From Daphnia pulex (lineage: Eukaryota; Arthropoda; Branchiopoda; Diplostraca; Daphniidae): a stretch of 64,000 nucleotides of DNA. The stretch's first letter is position 1, and every line of letters starts with the position of its first letter. Position numbers and translations under genes: made by a program. Below, one piece after another: positions 12,360-26,353 of the stretch. The stretch is from NCBI RefSeq assembly GCF_021134715.1, contig NC_060028.1, forward strand, positions 8,407,482 to 8,471,481. The letters run 5' to 3'. The notes beneath the pieces are model-generated. The model made no database searches. It had not been told where the DNA came from and saw nothing but the letters and a program-made list of their open reading frames with translations.

Positions 12360-14535
12360 TTTCGCTTTGATGATCCCCCAGCGGGAGCCAACGGGAACTC
12401 TTTTAGGCAAAGATTCAAAGCAAATGAGCAACTTTTCTCCACCACACCGTCGGGACGACTTTTCCGTTCGAGATTATACCGTCCCGCAATCTGCAAATAG
12501 ACAAACAACAAAACGACACGACAAGATTTATTAGAGAGACAACAGTAGCAACAACACGCACGTTTTTATTGTTTTTGAAATATTTTTTCCAATTGTTTTA
12601 AGCGTCGTCGTCATAACGGAGAAAGGGGGGAAATGCAAATAAATAATTGGTTTTAAAAAATGAAATAAAATACGGCGACTGGGCGAGAGGAAACGAAGCC
12701 TGTAATGATCCAACAATCGCCGACATGATTCACTTTTTTAATCACCCGTACGGAACTCGAAGGAGCGCCCAGGAGCCATATGATAAGTGACAGGCTGGGC
12801 ATATACACATATATTATCTCTCCTTTTATATTTTTTAAACGAGTTATGTGTCCGGGGCTAAACATAACAGCACAACTCTGCTGGGCCGGAATAATAATAA
12901 TAATAGAGAAGAGAGAGAGCACACACACAGTTGGACATCAACTATAGACACAATAACTCATTGGGAAGAAGAAAAACGGAGCAGCTGGGGGGTGGTGGTG
13001 GTGGGCCAGCAGCTATTTCCAACTCTTGGGTGGATGCGTGTCGTTTGTCCCTGTGCGAGGGGACGACACGCAGTGACGTCAAAAAATCTTCCTCTTTCTG
13101 CGGGTTTGTTCATATTATTAGAACCGCTGAACTGGTGTAGCGTTCAACTACAAGAAACAACTACAACAACAACAACAACTGGAGCCAAAAATAGGAAGAG
13201 AAGAAGAGGCTCTAACGTTCGTCTCTCCGAGTCGGTGGCAACATCTTTTCTCGGTCGTTCGGGACCGGGGGTCCTTTTCCTTTTTGTTCTTCCATTACGG
13301 TAATTAACGCCCTCGTACGAAATGAATCTACCGGCAGAAAATAAGCCATCGGGTCCCATTTGAAAAAAGCAACTTGGCTCTATCTCCAGTTGAATTTTCA
13401 GGATCGCGTGCGGGGGATCTTGTCTTTCTTTTTTCTATACTGGCCAAACTCTTTTTTTTTCTTTTTAAACTCGTCACGATCACGCGGATCCGCCCGTTTC
13501 CAGTTTGATGCACATCTTCTTCTTCTTTCGTTCTTTTTATTCTGGCTGGAGGACCCGCATTTTTTAGGGGTTCTGTTCTTCTGCCGTTAGAGTTAGGAAG
13601 GATCGGGTGAGTCTGATTATTCATTCGTGCCGATGCCTCGTTTTAGGCAGTTGCAGTAATACTGCAGCACACCCTGGGCAATGGCCGATGACGGACGAAT
13701 TAGAAACAAGGAAGAAAGGCGGGCATGACCGCGACAGCACACGCAATAACCCCCCCAAAAAGACACAAGAAGAAGAAGGAAAAAGACGAAAGTCTAGATA
13801 GTAACATATATAAAGTACTCGACACACGTAGTCTGTACTCGGCTATAGACTCGGCTCTGCTGGGCTCCTCTCCAGCCTTTTGAGAAAAATCCCAACAAAG
13901 TTGATGTTTTGGCACGGCGACAAAGGCACAAAAGGCAACGACGAACGCAAAGAAATAAAATAAAAGAAGAAGAAAAAGCCACTTTCTCTTTTATATATAT
14001 CGATGTAACAGTAGTGGCAGCCTGGCCCTTTTCTCTCTCTCTCTCTCTTATATCTCCTTAAATAAATATCAAATGCTGGCCGGTTTTATTTTCGAAGCCA
14101 TTCCGTCCATTTGTGTCGATGGGGACTCGATTCTTTGATGGAGAGAAAAAGAAAAAGAAGAGACTGGCCACCACCACCGCCGTCGACCGGATTCGATTTG
14201 TCGGTTTCAAATGTCCCGCAATAATCTCAAACGCACCATCACGACACGCCACGACATTTCTCTTTCTCCAATGCCAAGCGCTTGGATTACTTTTTTTTTT
14301 CAAAAAAGTCAAAAGACTTGCCGGGAATCATTTTAAAAATGGCAACGGTGAAAGAATAAAAGCAGCTAGAATTCCAGGGGAAAAAAAGTACTTTGGCACT
14401 TTCTTGTTTTCCTCGTCCTCCCACCCTGGAAATAAATAAAACAGGAGCTCAATATAATATACAGGCAGCCCCGTCGATTCGTTTGCCCTTTGTTTTATTT
14501 TATGCCCAGCATTTTATTATTATAGATAAGGTTGA

Positions 14536-14553
14536 CTCTCTCTCTCTCTCTCT
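14536..14553. repeat. (CT)n microsatellite
   Basis: CT dinucleotides directly visible in the spacer. Confidence 0.85.
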
Positions 14554-17500
14554 TATCAGTTTATACGACGGACATTTGCGCAGACGGTGGCACAGATGAA
14601 AGAGAAAAGGGCGAAATCTTTGGCTTCTATTGTATTTATTTGATGCCTCTGTTTATTCGTCGTTGTTATAGTTGCTGGCCCCCATCGACTCCTCGGCCGG
14701 CTCTATATAGACTACTCAAAATCTTATTGCTTGTGCTGTCCGGGTCAAGTACCTTCTACTCGATCCGTACGAAACCCAAAAAAGGAAAGGAAAAGAGAAG
14801 AGGAGAATTGGACCGTGACGATCATTCAAGAGCATCACTCGACTCGTTTTCTTCTTTCTTTTCCTTGTCTTGGCCAGCCAGAAATTTTTTGATTTTTCAT
14901 CAATAATCGACCTATCTCTACCTCGTCTATTATTTAACTAGAAATGACAATTTAAAAAAAAATGATTTCCGGCCCTAAGAATGGCTGTGGGAATCATCTC
15001 ACGGGACTAAGATGAACAAGTTGGGCGAAACTCTGCTGCTGGTCTCTCTACGAAAAGAAGATGGTAATCAAAAAAAGAAGAGAAACGGGCCAAAGTGTGT
15101 GCACACACTGAGCTGACTGGGCTGAAATGGAACCACTTAATGGGATAAGAGAAAAAAGAACTTTTTCTTTTTTCCTTTTTTCTGTTGTTTCGTCCGTCAG
15201 ACGAGTGATGCCATCATCATCATCTACAGCATCAGCAGAGGAACTTTTGTGTTTTTTTTTCCGCCTATCCCAGCAAACAATAGCCTGGCCGTCTATTTAT
15301 CCGCCCCGGGCTTTCATCTCTCTCTCTCTCTGTACACGAACGTATTAGAACTCTCGTCGTCGGTCGACTCTTTTTTTTTCCTTTTTTTCTGTATTTTCAC
15401 TCTGGCTGAGCTGAGCGCATCGCAAACAGTTTGAACAATCTCGCGTCCCGCCGACAAACGTTCCCCCGGCAACGCCCGGCGCCACAAGGGCCTCTCTCCC
15501 CATCATCCCATCGCAGCAAACTCTCACTGATTGTACAAGGGCAAAAGCAAACTCGATATTATATATTGCCGGCGTCGAGAGAGAGGGAGAAACAACAAGC
15601 GGACGATATGATGATGCTGGCCCTGGCAATACTCAACACGCCGCCCAGCACAGCCCTTGTGGCTTGACGTCTAATACTACAACTTGCGTATTAGATTTAC
15701 TTAGGCACCAAACTCTTTCATTTCATGCCCATTCCCAATATCCTCCATGTTCACCGGGAGAGGAACCCAAAAAATTATGGAAAAAAAAACAAAAGAAAAA
15801 CAAGCCGGGAATCTTTTTTTACTGGTCCGGCGGGAGTCAACAGTTTTCGTTCACTAGTCATCATTTTTTCTCAAGTTATTTTTTTAGAGGCTACACTGCG
15901 ACGCGGCCGGCAGCTGGATATTCCCAAAAGTGGCCACGTCGGGCCTATTTTTTGGGGGGGATTGGCCGGCGTGAACTCTTGGATGATATGACGACACTAT
16001 TGTGCGGATTTTAGTGGCTGCCACCATAATAACGGCCGCCGCGACTTGCGATCCCCCCTGCCCGTCTGAGATACGACAATAGCGCTAAAGCAATTCCAGC
16101 AGCAGCAGCAGGGGGTTGGGCCGGCCGCAGTGCAGCTCAAGACAAAAGCCCCAAAATGCAATCCACACAGTCCAGTCGAAAAGGGAAGGAAGGAGCGTTT
16201 CATTTCCTGGGCTGGTGGATGGACGACGACCATCACTTCGACTGGATTTATCCCAACCTGCCGGGGTTGGCGGGCGGTCCCAGCAGTGGCCGAGCCCAAA
16301 AAGTTCGAGTTTTGACTTGTATACCCCCGACCGACATTGTCAGGATTCCCCAGTTTGCTCCTGCTCCTGCTATTTGGCTTTCTACCAAAGAAAGAAAAAA
16401 AAAGTCGAGAAATGTGGGAAAACATTTTGACAATCGGCCGGCAGACTCGACTCGAGTGCAAAGTCGCTGGCGAGAAGAGGAGGGTGAAAATATTAGATAA
16501 TCCTCCCTACTTCTTCTTCTTCTTTGTGATGGTAGAAACGACACAGTTGCTGGGCGTGCCATCTCAGCTGCTGCTGCAATAAGCTTTATATCATCACCGG
16601 CACTTTTGCCAGCAGCCGGCCAGGATTTCCTCTCTCTCCTCCTCACTCAAACAAACTTTGGTCTATAGTGAAGTATATTCTTATTGTTGCTATTATTATT
16701 ATTCTCTTTCGATGCTTTTAAAAAAAGATATAGGCGTCGAGGGGGAAAAAGAAAATCCTTTTTTTAAATGTTGGTCGCCGTCGTGCTGGATGTGACGGCG
16801 GAATAAATCCATTCCGACGACGGACGGGCAATGCTTTCCACCAGTCAGGTGGAATGTCGTCGAGGAAAAAAAGTTTTCTCCTATCCCCATGCACTTTATT
16901 TGTGTTGAATTTATTTTCCCGTGGACGGACAATAGGGTGCTGGTGCTGTTGCGTCGCCAATCCGATCCTCTTATCAGAGTTGATGTGTTCCCCGTGTTCA
17001 AGTTGAATCTCATTCTTTACCCCCCCAGGCACAAGTCCCGAATTTCTTTCTGCGTCACGGCACTTTGTTCATTTTTGCACATTTCTTCTATCGGCAGAGA
17101 AGAACCCTCTCCTTTCCCTTGTGTCATCGCCATTGCGCGTTTCACTCTGCCCAGTGTCACAGAGAGAAGAAAGAGAATCCTGGGCCAATCTTTCCAGCCC
17201 CAAAAGGCCCCGGTGAACTGATTTGATACTCTCGTGAAATGACGTGAAATGCCACCAGACATCAAAACACAGATCGATAAATAGTATATAGGCGCTCGGT
17301 CCTATTTAGACTCTTTTCTGCCATTACTCTGTACTCTACTGTACTGCACTGTACTGCAGTTTAGCGGGGTGTATTATGGAAATGGAACCGGGAGTTGTAT
17401 AAGAGGCCGCACGCCGGAGGATTAGAGATCTGAAATATGCCGTCGGACGGGATTTGAGAAAATGGATTCCCCCCCTGCCATGTTGTCCTACTTCCGCCAG

Positions 17501-20500
17501 CGCACACAAGTCACGACGTCTGTCAGTCTGAAATAGACAACGGAACAGCTCAGAAAGAGAAAAATGCCGTGAGTGAGTGACGAGGTGGCCCAACTTTTTT
17601 CGGTTTGTTCCAGTCGACAGGAGCACCGCACAGAGCCAACGACGCCGACGCCGCCGCTTATTATTATTATTCATTCGTGACAAAAAAGAGAAACGGAGAC
17701 TCGATCGATTGAGGAGGCAACACCCACCCACGTCAGGCCCCGTCGTGTGTGTCGATTGCAACACGCACGTCCAAAACGGCGGGACTAGGGAAAATCCCCG
17801 CCGTTCACTTGTTACACGCAGCCACGACATTCACGACAACGACGACGCCTACGCCTTGGAACGGCGTCAGTCTACCGATTCCAGGTATTCGACGAGTTAT
17901 TTTCTTTTGTCAAAACACAACAACTTGTGTGTTGTTACCTTAACCAGAGCTGACAACTCGACGCTTATTATTGTTGTTGTTGTTATTGCAACTGTGGGCG
18001 CGTTGAAAAGAAAAAAAAAAGAAACTCGACGCTCCTGTTGGCAGACGCCAATCGGCTGTCACAACTCGTCAAAAACTGAGCGACACCCAACCAAAACAAA
18101 TTGGCAAAAAGAACAACAACAACAACAAGTATTTTTCTTCTCGTGTGTGTTTGTGTGCGCGCGTCGGCATGTGTCCGGTGTCGGTCGGCTTTCATCTCGT
18201 CATCAGCCGCGGCCAACTCATTGTCAGCGACGCCTCACGACAGGATCACGACGACAACAAAGTGATTCACGCCACTCTCTTTGTTCTTGCCCCAAGCCCC
18301 AAAAAGATGACAAAGGAGCAGAACAATCACGACGGCGACACAACAAGACACGACGAGTCAAAAAGAATCAAGAAAAGTCAAAAGGAGCGAAATTAAGGAT
18401 CGATTGGCGAAAGATAAAGGAAACAACAACAACAACAAGACGAGGACGACATCCTGGTCGTTTGCCAACCGAAACCTCAAACACATAAATATTCGGGAGT
18501 GGGTGGGGATGTGACGGATCTGGCGACGTTATTGAACACGACGTCGCGTTGTGACGCTGTGGTGGGGGTGGAATAACAAATCTGAAGTGTAATCGAATAA
18601 CGGCGCGCCTCGCATTATTTCCCACCGAGAGAGGAGAAATATTACACACTACAACTCTTCATGGCTTAAATCGATAATCAAATGCACACACAAACTTGTG
18701 TGCAACATCGATCGTCGCTCATTATTCTCTTCCGGCCCGCCAGACTTTTGTTTCACGGCTGATTGGAATCATCGACCTCCCAACCGACCCCCAAATTGAT
18801 TAGAAAAGTCTGCCGGGGGGCCCGCCTCCGGGTCTGGTGTAGCGCAGCTGTTGCCGTCTAATATGCCAAGAGGATTTATTAAAAATAATCATCAGAATAA
18901 TAATAATAAAGTAGAGAATGACTGACAGTTGTAATGCTCCCCCGGCGGATGCAAAAGCGACTTGTGATGTAGAGAGAGAGAGAGAGTCGAGATAGTACAT
19001 CTCGGACTTATGGCAGTCTTAATACTACTACTACTACTCTCGCTAGATCCCTCGTGGGGGCCGCAAGTTGAACCTGTTAGCTCTCTCGGTTATCAATTCA
19101 ACCAAAGTTCGTCTTCTTCTTCTTTTTCAGAGTTGAGAGAAGAAGAGTCGCCCCCCCCCCCTTTTACTCTCCACAAAGTGAAAAGGAGTCGAGACAAAGT
19201 CGCTTAGAGATGAAAAGAAGAAGGCGGGCGCCCGCTATCTTTGTACAACAGCTAATTGAATTTGCATTCAGCGATTGCCTCCCGGCCATCCATCTCAACA
19301 CACAAAAAAAGAGAACCCTCTTCCACCCGTGTGTTTCCTCATGGAAAAACAAATTGTGTAGCCTGCTGGCGCTCGGCAGTCCCGATAATGAGCCCCTCCC
19401 ACCACCACCACCTCCATCCAGGATTTTCTATTGTGTCAATTTATATTTGACAGCCCGGCCTATATAGAGTCGACGACGGAATTAGAATCAAAAATGGAGA
19501 CTACGGCCTATATTACGGCCAGGACACACCTATCGACGTTCCCGCAGCAGGAACAGCCCAAACACAGACGACTGGACGCCTGCGGGACAGACACAATCCA
19601 CTATAAAGGGGAATAGGAATGTAGAAATGGGCGGGCGAAGGGTCTAGCGTGTAATTAGCTTGGCGGTCGTGCGGAGAGCCACACGCGAGATGATTGCGTC
19701 CCTCCTGTTTGAATTTTCCTCCGTGAAATGGTTCGACGACGACGACTTCATTTTCTTTGGGGGGTTCATCACGGCGATTGAAGGCAAAGCGACGAATGAG
19801 GTGATGAACTGGCCGTGGGCTGGTCGAGGGATGGACGTGAGCGGCAGATAATCAGGGGCAGTCGTTACGCAAGAAAGGTGAGTGGGCGGGATTTGGCCAG
19901 GACTTGGCAATCATCTCAAACTGGACTCGATGAATGTCAAAACACGGCGGCGGTGGTGGTGAGGCTCGACTGTGTATCAATATCTCTGGCTGCTGCTCCT
20001 TCTATATCAGAGCAATTCAATTGCTCCCACCTCTTATTGCACCGTGGCCGATCCTGCAGGACAAGAAACCCGCCGCCGCCCCTGGCAATTGTGTGTCCAG
20101 CCCGAGACTCGGTGGAAGGATCAAAGGGTCCGTGGAAAATCCGAGCTAAATATTGAGTGGGATATCATACGACATTCATATCCAGCTCAAAGAAAAGCAG
20201 ATGGACGGACGGACCAAGCTTAGAGAGAGAGATTGGTAGGCAGGGGGCGGAAATGTCTATATTGAGCAGGAACGAGGAGAGAAAAATAGTCGGTAACCAA
20301 CAAGAGATCCTGATATTCTTCTCCTTGATCCACCCACCCACTACCGTGGATTACATTGTGCAAGGAGTCCGGTTGTGCTGTGATGGACGCGCACGCTATT
20401 CTATATCGACACATCCTTTTCGGTTGGGCAGACGAAATGAATACGCTCCGTCAATCTCTCCTAGGAGCTTTAGGAGCCGGGAGAAAGAGAGTGACCGGGT

Positions 20501-23365
20501 ACTTTTTTGTTTTGTTTTTCTTTTGACCCTCACGTTGCGATGGCAACGTGAAATCAACGAGGCGAAATCCGCGGTTCAAAGTGAAATCTACCGCAGCTGC
20601 TGCTGCTGGCCGGCAGCACATTCCTCTGTGTGAACCCGACCGTCGACGGGGTGACGCAATAGACATCGACCTCTCTCTACTGCTCGCACAAGATGAAGGA
20701 TTTATCTAAAGCATCGCCCCTCAGATGCTCTGATCAGAAAATGGCTTCCCTGTCCTCTCTACAAAGACACACGGGAGGTAGGAGCGGGCCGTTGATTAAC
20801 TTCATCAGGCAAACGCCAGCGACGCCAGCGACGTCGACTAGGCAACCGAAAGAAACTTGTTCTTTTTCCCTCCTTTTTTTGATATCGGATAGACAAAATG
20901 GAAAGAAAATGAAGACAATTAAGTGGAGAGATGTGAAAGTCGTCGTGATTGGAGACAGACTCGTGGAAAATTGTGTGTGCCGATCCCGCCCGTTGGCAAC
21001 AAGTGCCGTTGCCCCTTATTGTTTTAGATTCCAAAGAAAAAGAAAGGAAAAAGAAATCTCGCTAATGATATCGGGATCCAGTCGGGGAAATGCAATACAA
21101 ATGGAATCTTCCACCCAGCAGTCAGACGGGAGAACCGAGACAATAGACCCAGCTCCTGAGGGCTAGGGGAAGCGAGGCTTTTGCCGGATATGTTGATGAT
21201 GATACAGACAGGATCAACTGGACTATACTGTTGGCCCAACTTTTCCTCTTTTTTTTCCCCATTGGCGCTGGCAATGATGACAGGAAAGAAGAAAACAAGA
21301 AATCCATCACATCCCGTCCGCCGGAATAATCAGGGGCCAAAAAAATCCCGAGCATAACTGCAATCGTCGGCGATATAGAATCGAGAGACGTCCGTCCATT
21401 ACAGTCCAGCAGCAGCAGTAGGTGAGCATCAGAAGAATATGAGATTATGAGAGAGACGGGCAGACGGATGAAGAGAGAAAAGAGGAGATCAAACAAATGT
21501 CCGAAAGGAATTGCCATGACAGCGGGGCACGCCAAGCTTCGCCGGAATATAGGAGAATAAAGGGAAAAAAGATGAAGCATCCGGAAGAACAGAAGGGACC
21601 GCATCCAGTGGGGGTATAAAAAAGAAAAAAAAAAAGAGGAAAAACAATGACGGATGGCCGAGCTATTCTCTAGACAACTGAAAGACATGATCCGTCGCCC
21701 ATCCGGCACGATGAACACTCCACCCTATACTCGTCTGCTTTTGCTAGACTGTGCGGCACAGCTGGAATAGAGATAGATATCCGTCTCATAGATTTCTCAT
21801 TCTTTCTGCTCCGATTCCATCCCCCCCCCAACCCCCAACAAGACGTGCAAACATATTCACTCCCGACCCCCCTTTTCACGATTTGAACGGTCCACACTGT
21901 GTGTGTGTGCGCCATCATCTCTTGCTGGGCGACTCACTTCAAAGTGGCAACATTTCTTCTTCCGGAATACATTCAACGAGCATACCACCCTCCCCACCCT
22001 TAAGAAAAAAAAAATCCAATATCAAGTAGAGAAGAAATTCCCAGCAATGTTGACATTCCAGGCGAAAGCCAAAGGAATTTCCAGGAGCAGTGCTCTGGTA
22101 TTGCCGTGCCCCATTTTCAAATGTGGCGTCTTGTGCTGGACGACGGTACACACAAAGTTGATGTGTGTGTGTCGCCTTAGATATTGCGACACGCGGGTAT
22201 TTGATGCGCACACGACGACGATGAAGCCACTCAATCAGCAGACGGGAAAATCAACATTCCTTTAGATTTCGCGCGCGCCATTTTGTGTCCGGCTGTGGTG
22301 TCTCTATCGACGGCTGTGCGTTTTCCCCTTTTTGCCTTGGCCCCCCTATGATATTATTTATGGCCTCGTCGAGTGTTGGGCCGGCGTATCGATCCGGCGA
22401 AAGGAAAAGAAGAAATGGGATCGGAAGGAGCAGCAGCATCCCACACCTTGTGGAGAGTCACATCATTTCACCGAAGAAGAAGAACACGAATCTATCCGAC
22501 ACGCTCCGGTGCGCTCAATAAGACGCGATGCCGCGATCAAATTCGCATGTGATTTTCTTTTCGTCTTGTGGGCATGTCGACAAGAGGATCAGCTTCTTCC
22601 TTGCAGCCCATCCATTCCCATCACAGCGACTCTTTTCTGTCACCTCTCGTGAAAAATGTCTTTTAATAATATCAGAAAAATTGTCACGCGAGAATGTCGT
22701 CGTGGTCGACTGTCGAATACGTCCGTTTGATGCGCATCTACTAACCGCTGGGGTTTTTTTTTTTCTTCTCTTTTCCCCCGTGCGTAGATGACCGTTGGAA
22801 TCGGGAAAAAAAATATTGAAATCTCCCGGGGACGGAATAATCTGCGAAATCTCAACAGGGCGACGACACGGTGAACACAGCCAACAACTGACAGCCAATA
22901 TGACACGACGGATACTCAATCCAATATCTAAGCTGCCACACCCGAAATAAAAATGATGAGGAGAAATCCAAATCCAATTTCATCTCACGACGACGGCACA
23001 TTTCCTCGAGGAGAAAAACAAAATTTCTTCTTTTTCTACTAATAATAAACGAGCGAAATTGCGCAGCTGCTATGCAATGAAGAAAATGGGCGAATAAATC
23101 AAAAACAAAGGCAAACACGGGTCTGGACGAGAGAGGGGAAAAAAGGTGGCCATATCATTTTGGCCGCAACGGTTTATACCCCCGGCGGCAACAAACGACC
23201 CGCGAACTCGTGTTGCGAAGAATGAACCATGAAAAAAGCCGAAAACGGTTATTTTTTGGCGGGATCATAAAAAGAAGCCGCATATAGTATAGACGTTTAC
23301 ATCCCGGCCCATGAGCTGCAAGGGACTTGATATCTATCGTCAAAAACAAAATAGAACCCCCCGAA

Positions 23366-23388
23366 CGTCCGTCCGTCCGTCCGTCCGT
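23366..23388. repeat. (CCGT)n microsatellite
   Basis: About five tandem CCGT units in the gene-poor region. Confidence 0.85.
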
Positions 23389-25154
23389 GTGTGGAGGACG
23401 ATAATACAAAATGTTTCGTCCATAAAAACCTCGGCTAGAGTTTGTGGAAACAAAAAAATGAATCACCCAAAAAAGGCGACGAATAAAAGACCAAAAAAGT
23501 GTCAAAAACACACAAAACCTTCCACAGCTCGGAAGTTGTGGCAATAAAAACTTGGCCAGCCAAAAAGTTATATTCTCTCGTATATGCACAATTTGAGACT
23601 CGCAAGTTAATGAGTGAGACATGAGTTGCAGTTGTACAGTTGTATTCTAATTCGCCGTCATTTACCTAATGGCCAATTGCTGGCCTCTTGCTGAAATGAA
23701 ACACGGCTCGGCGTGTGTAATTGCCGATTACATCATTGGCTGTGCTCCGTGTCTAGTCGGATGACGAGAAATGATTGAATCGACTCGACAACTGCTACTA
23801 CACCAGCAAATTATGGTAATAACAAGATCTGACCTGTTGTCAATCGATGGGAGGCCACCAAAAGTCCTTTCACATGATGATCCGTCACGCACTCGAGACT
23901 GTAGCAAAAGTCCCGTTCAAATCAAACAATTGGCGGGATCCTGTTTTGTCCACTCGATAACCAACAGACGGAAATGTCTAAAGAAACGATCAAAAGCAGA
24001 TCAACCAAACTGGGCAACTTTGTTTTAAAAAATGTTTGGCGCAAATAAAGGAACTTGGAAACAATTTCAAAGAGACGTGAGGTTAAGAGAGAGAAAGAGA
24101 AAAGCGACCGGTTGGCTCGACGTCGACGACGGCACTGACGCCCCCCGTCCCTACACTGTCTGACTTGACTCCCACCGCGCACCTCTTCCCGCAGAAAAAT
24201 AAAAAATAAAAAAACCTTTTGCCATTTTGACTGGGAAATAGCGGGCGGCCGTATATATATTCTCTCTTCCAGCAACCGGATCTTTTCTTTTTTTTTTTCT
24301 ATTTCTCTCTTTTATTCTTATACGCATACGTTGTGAGTTTTTATTGGGTTTTATGTGTCTCGGCTGCGCATCTTCCCGTCGTTCCGCTCCACACCCCACC
24401 GACTCTCCTAGCTCTCCCAGGGCCTCTATTTCTCTCCATCGTCCCTTTTCTGTTTTTCTTCTATTTTTATATTTAGTGATGGGCGCGCAAAAAAACTTTG
24501 CATTCTTCCGCCAGCAGGCTGATTATTATATAAGAGCCACGATTATTATATGGTGTCGACTTCATTGCGGCACGGCCGTATAATGTATTGCAGCTCGGCT
24601 ATTTCAATCGAATAATGGAAGACAAACAAACGGGCCAAATCGATTTAAATGGAGGACCGCGGCCCTTTGAATAACAAAATAGAAAAGTTGCAGATTATGT
24701 AGACACAGCACTCGTGTGGGTGTGTGCCGGCCGTCCAGCCGTCCGCGAAACTTATCGATTTCCTGTCAACATTTCAACTTCAATTTGGGCATCAAATGGG
24801 ATCCTCCTCCCATTTCCTCCAGGAAGAAGCGGAGATCCATAGGAGGAAGAAGAAGAAGAGTTTTGTTTCCTTTTGAAAAAAAGTTCAAACGACGAGAGAA
24901 TTTATAAGGAAAAAGGAATTTTTTGAATGTCCCGCTTCCCTCCCTACCTCTCCCTCAACACACATGGCCACACATACCAGCAGCAGACCTCCCGCGTCCG
25001 GCTGTTTCACTGTCTGCACGGCTGCCTCAATTTGTTGTTGACTCGGATGTTATAGCGGCTGGTTTTCTCTCTCCCCCACCCACTCATCCAGCTCACCTTT
25101 CTCCCTCCTTCTAGTTGCTGCGTTGTCAATAGTTTCACCCTGAAAACGGGCGAG

Positions 25155-25175
25155 CTGCTGCTGCTGCTGCTGCTG
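25155..25175. repeat. (CTG)n trinucleotide repeat
   Basis: Seven uninterrupted CTG units. Shorter CTG/CAG runs recur across the region, for example at 26917-26932. Confidence 0.9.
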
Positions 25176-25763
25176 TAACGCTGAGAATTTTGAACCATTG
25201 TTATTTGTTTGTAAAAGTTTGTTGCGTTCGAGCTTCTCTCTCTCTCTCCTACCAGTTGTGTTTTCCATCTATCTATCTACTAGCTGGCTGGCTGGCTGGC
25301 CGTGGGCTTTTCTCTGAGAATACCCACGCCACAGTGTACTGTATAAGCGCGTGGGGTTCGGGGCCCTTGTTCGGTGGGGCCCAAGTTGCTCACGACAAAA
25401 AGAAGAAGAAAACGCCGTAGAGTGGAGAGAGCGCCCGTTTTAAGAATAGAACACCACCACCACCAGCGGGCTGCTACTGCTGCTGCAGTACGGCTGCTGC
25501 CGAGAAATAGTAATACAACGACTATACCCGTGTAAAAAAAAAAAGTACGCGCTAAAGACGTCGTCGCCCACCCACCCCACCCAAAAATGTACAACGACGA
25601 TGAAGATCAAAACCTTTTTTAAATTGTTGCGGGAAGAATTCCGGATGGAAGATTCCGGCGGATTCCCGCACAGCAACAGCAGCAGATTCCCTTTTCATGT
25701 TGGGAAAACCACACAATCTTTTTCGCAGAGTGGAGGAGGATAATAAGAACAAGTCCCACAATG

Positions 25764-25780
25764 CACACACACACACACAC
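25764..25780. repeat. (AC)n microsatellite
   Basis: AC dinucleotide run. Confidence 0.9.
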
Positions 25781-26331
25781 AATCGACATGATTATGGTAA
25801 TGGCCTATGTGTGTTAACACATTACTATGCAGATCGCACAAAAGAGAAGGGCTGCTGCTATTGCGTAGAAAAAGAAAATAAAAAAGAAAACAGGATCGAG
25901 AGAAAGAGAGAGAGAATCCACCAGAGAGATAACGACTCCGGCGGGACTTGTTCCAACAGCCTCGGCTGATATATACCACCCATCCAATCCACCGAGGCCG
26001 CCGCAGATTTTCTTTGTGGCTGGAGCAATAAGAGACATTTTCATTGATTTCGCTAGCTGATTCCATCTATTGTTTCCAGATAATAATAATATCTTTAGGG
26101 CATGTGCGGGCTGTAGACATGTATATCTAATATGAGCTCTCTGAATGTATGTGTGTACACATGGGCTGACGTGCCGTTGTTGGGGAAAGAGCACGTCTAT
26201 ACTAGACCTATAGTCCCCCCCCCCTTCCCCCCAGGCTATATAAACAGATCCCAGTCCGTGGAGTGGATGGGAAGGAGCAAGTATTTGATTGGTTTGTGCA
26301 GTTTGCACTGAGATCCCCGTGCATCCGGACA

Positions 26332-26353
26332 GAAGAAGAAGAAGAAGAAGAAG
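26332..26353. repeat. (GAA)n trinucleotide repeat
   Basis: Seven GAA units on the plus strand. Confidence 0.9.

Noticed and set aside
17577..18488. 303-codon plus-strand open frame
   Set aside because: Arg/Lys/Thr/Gln-rich composition follows from GA/CA-rich simple DNA. No domain or splice partner is visible.
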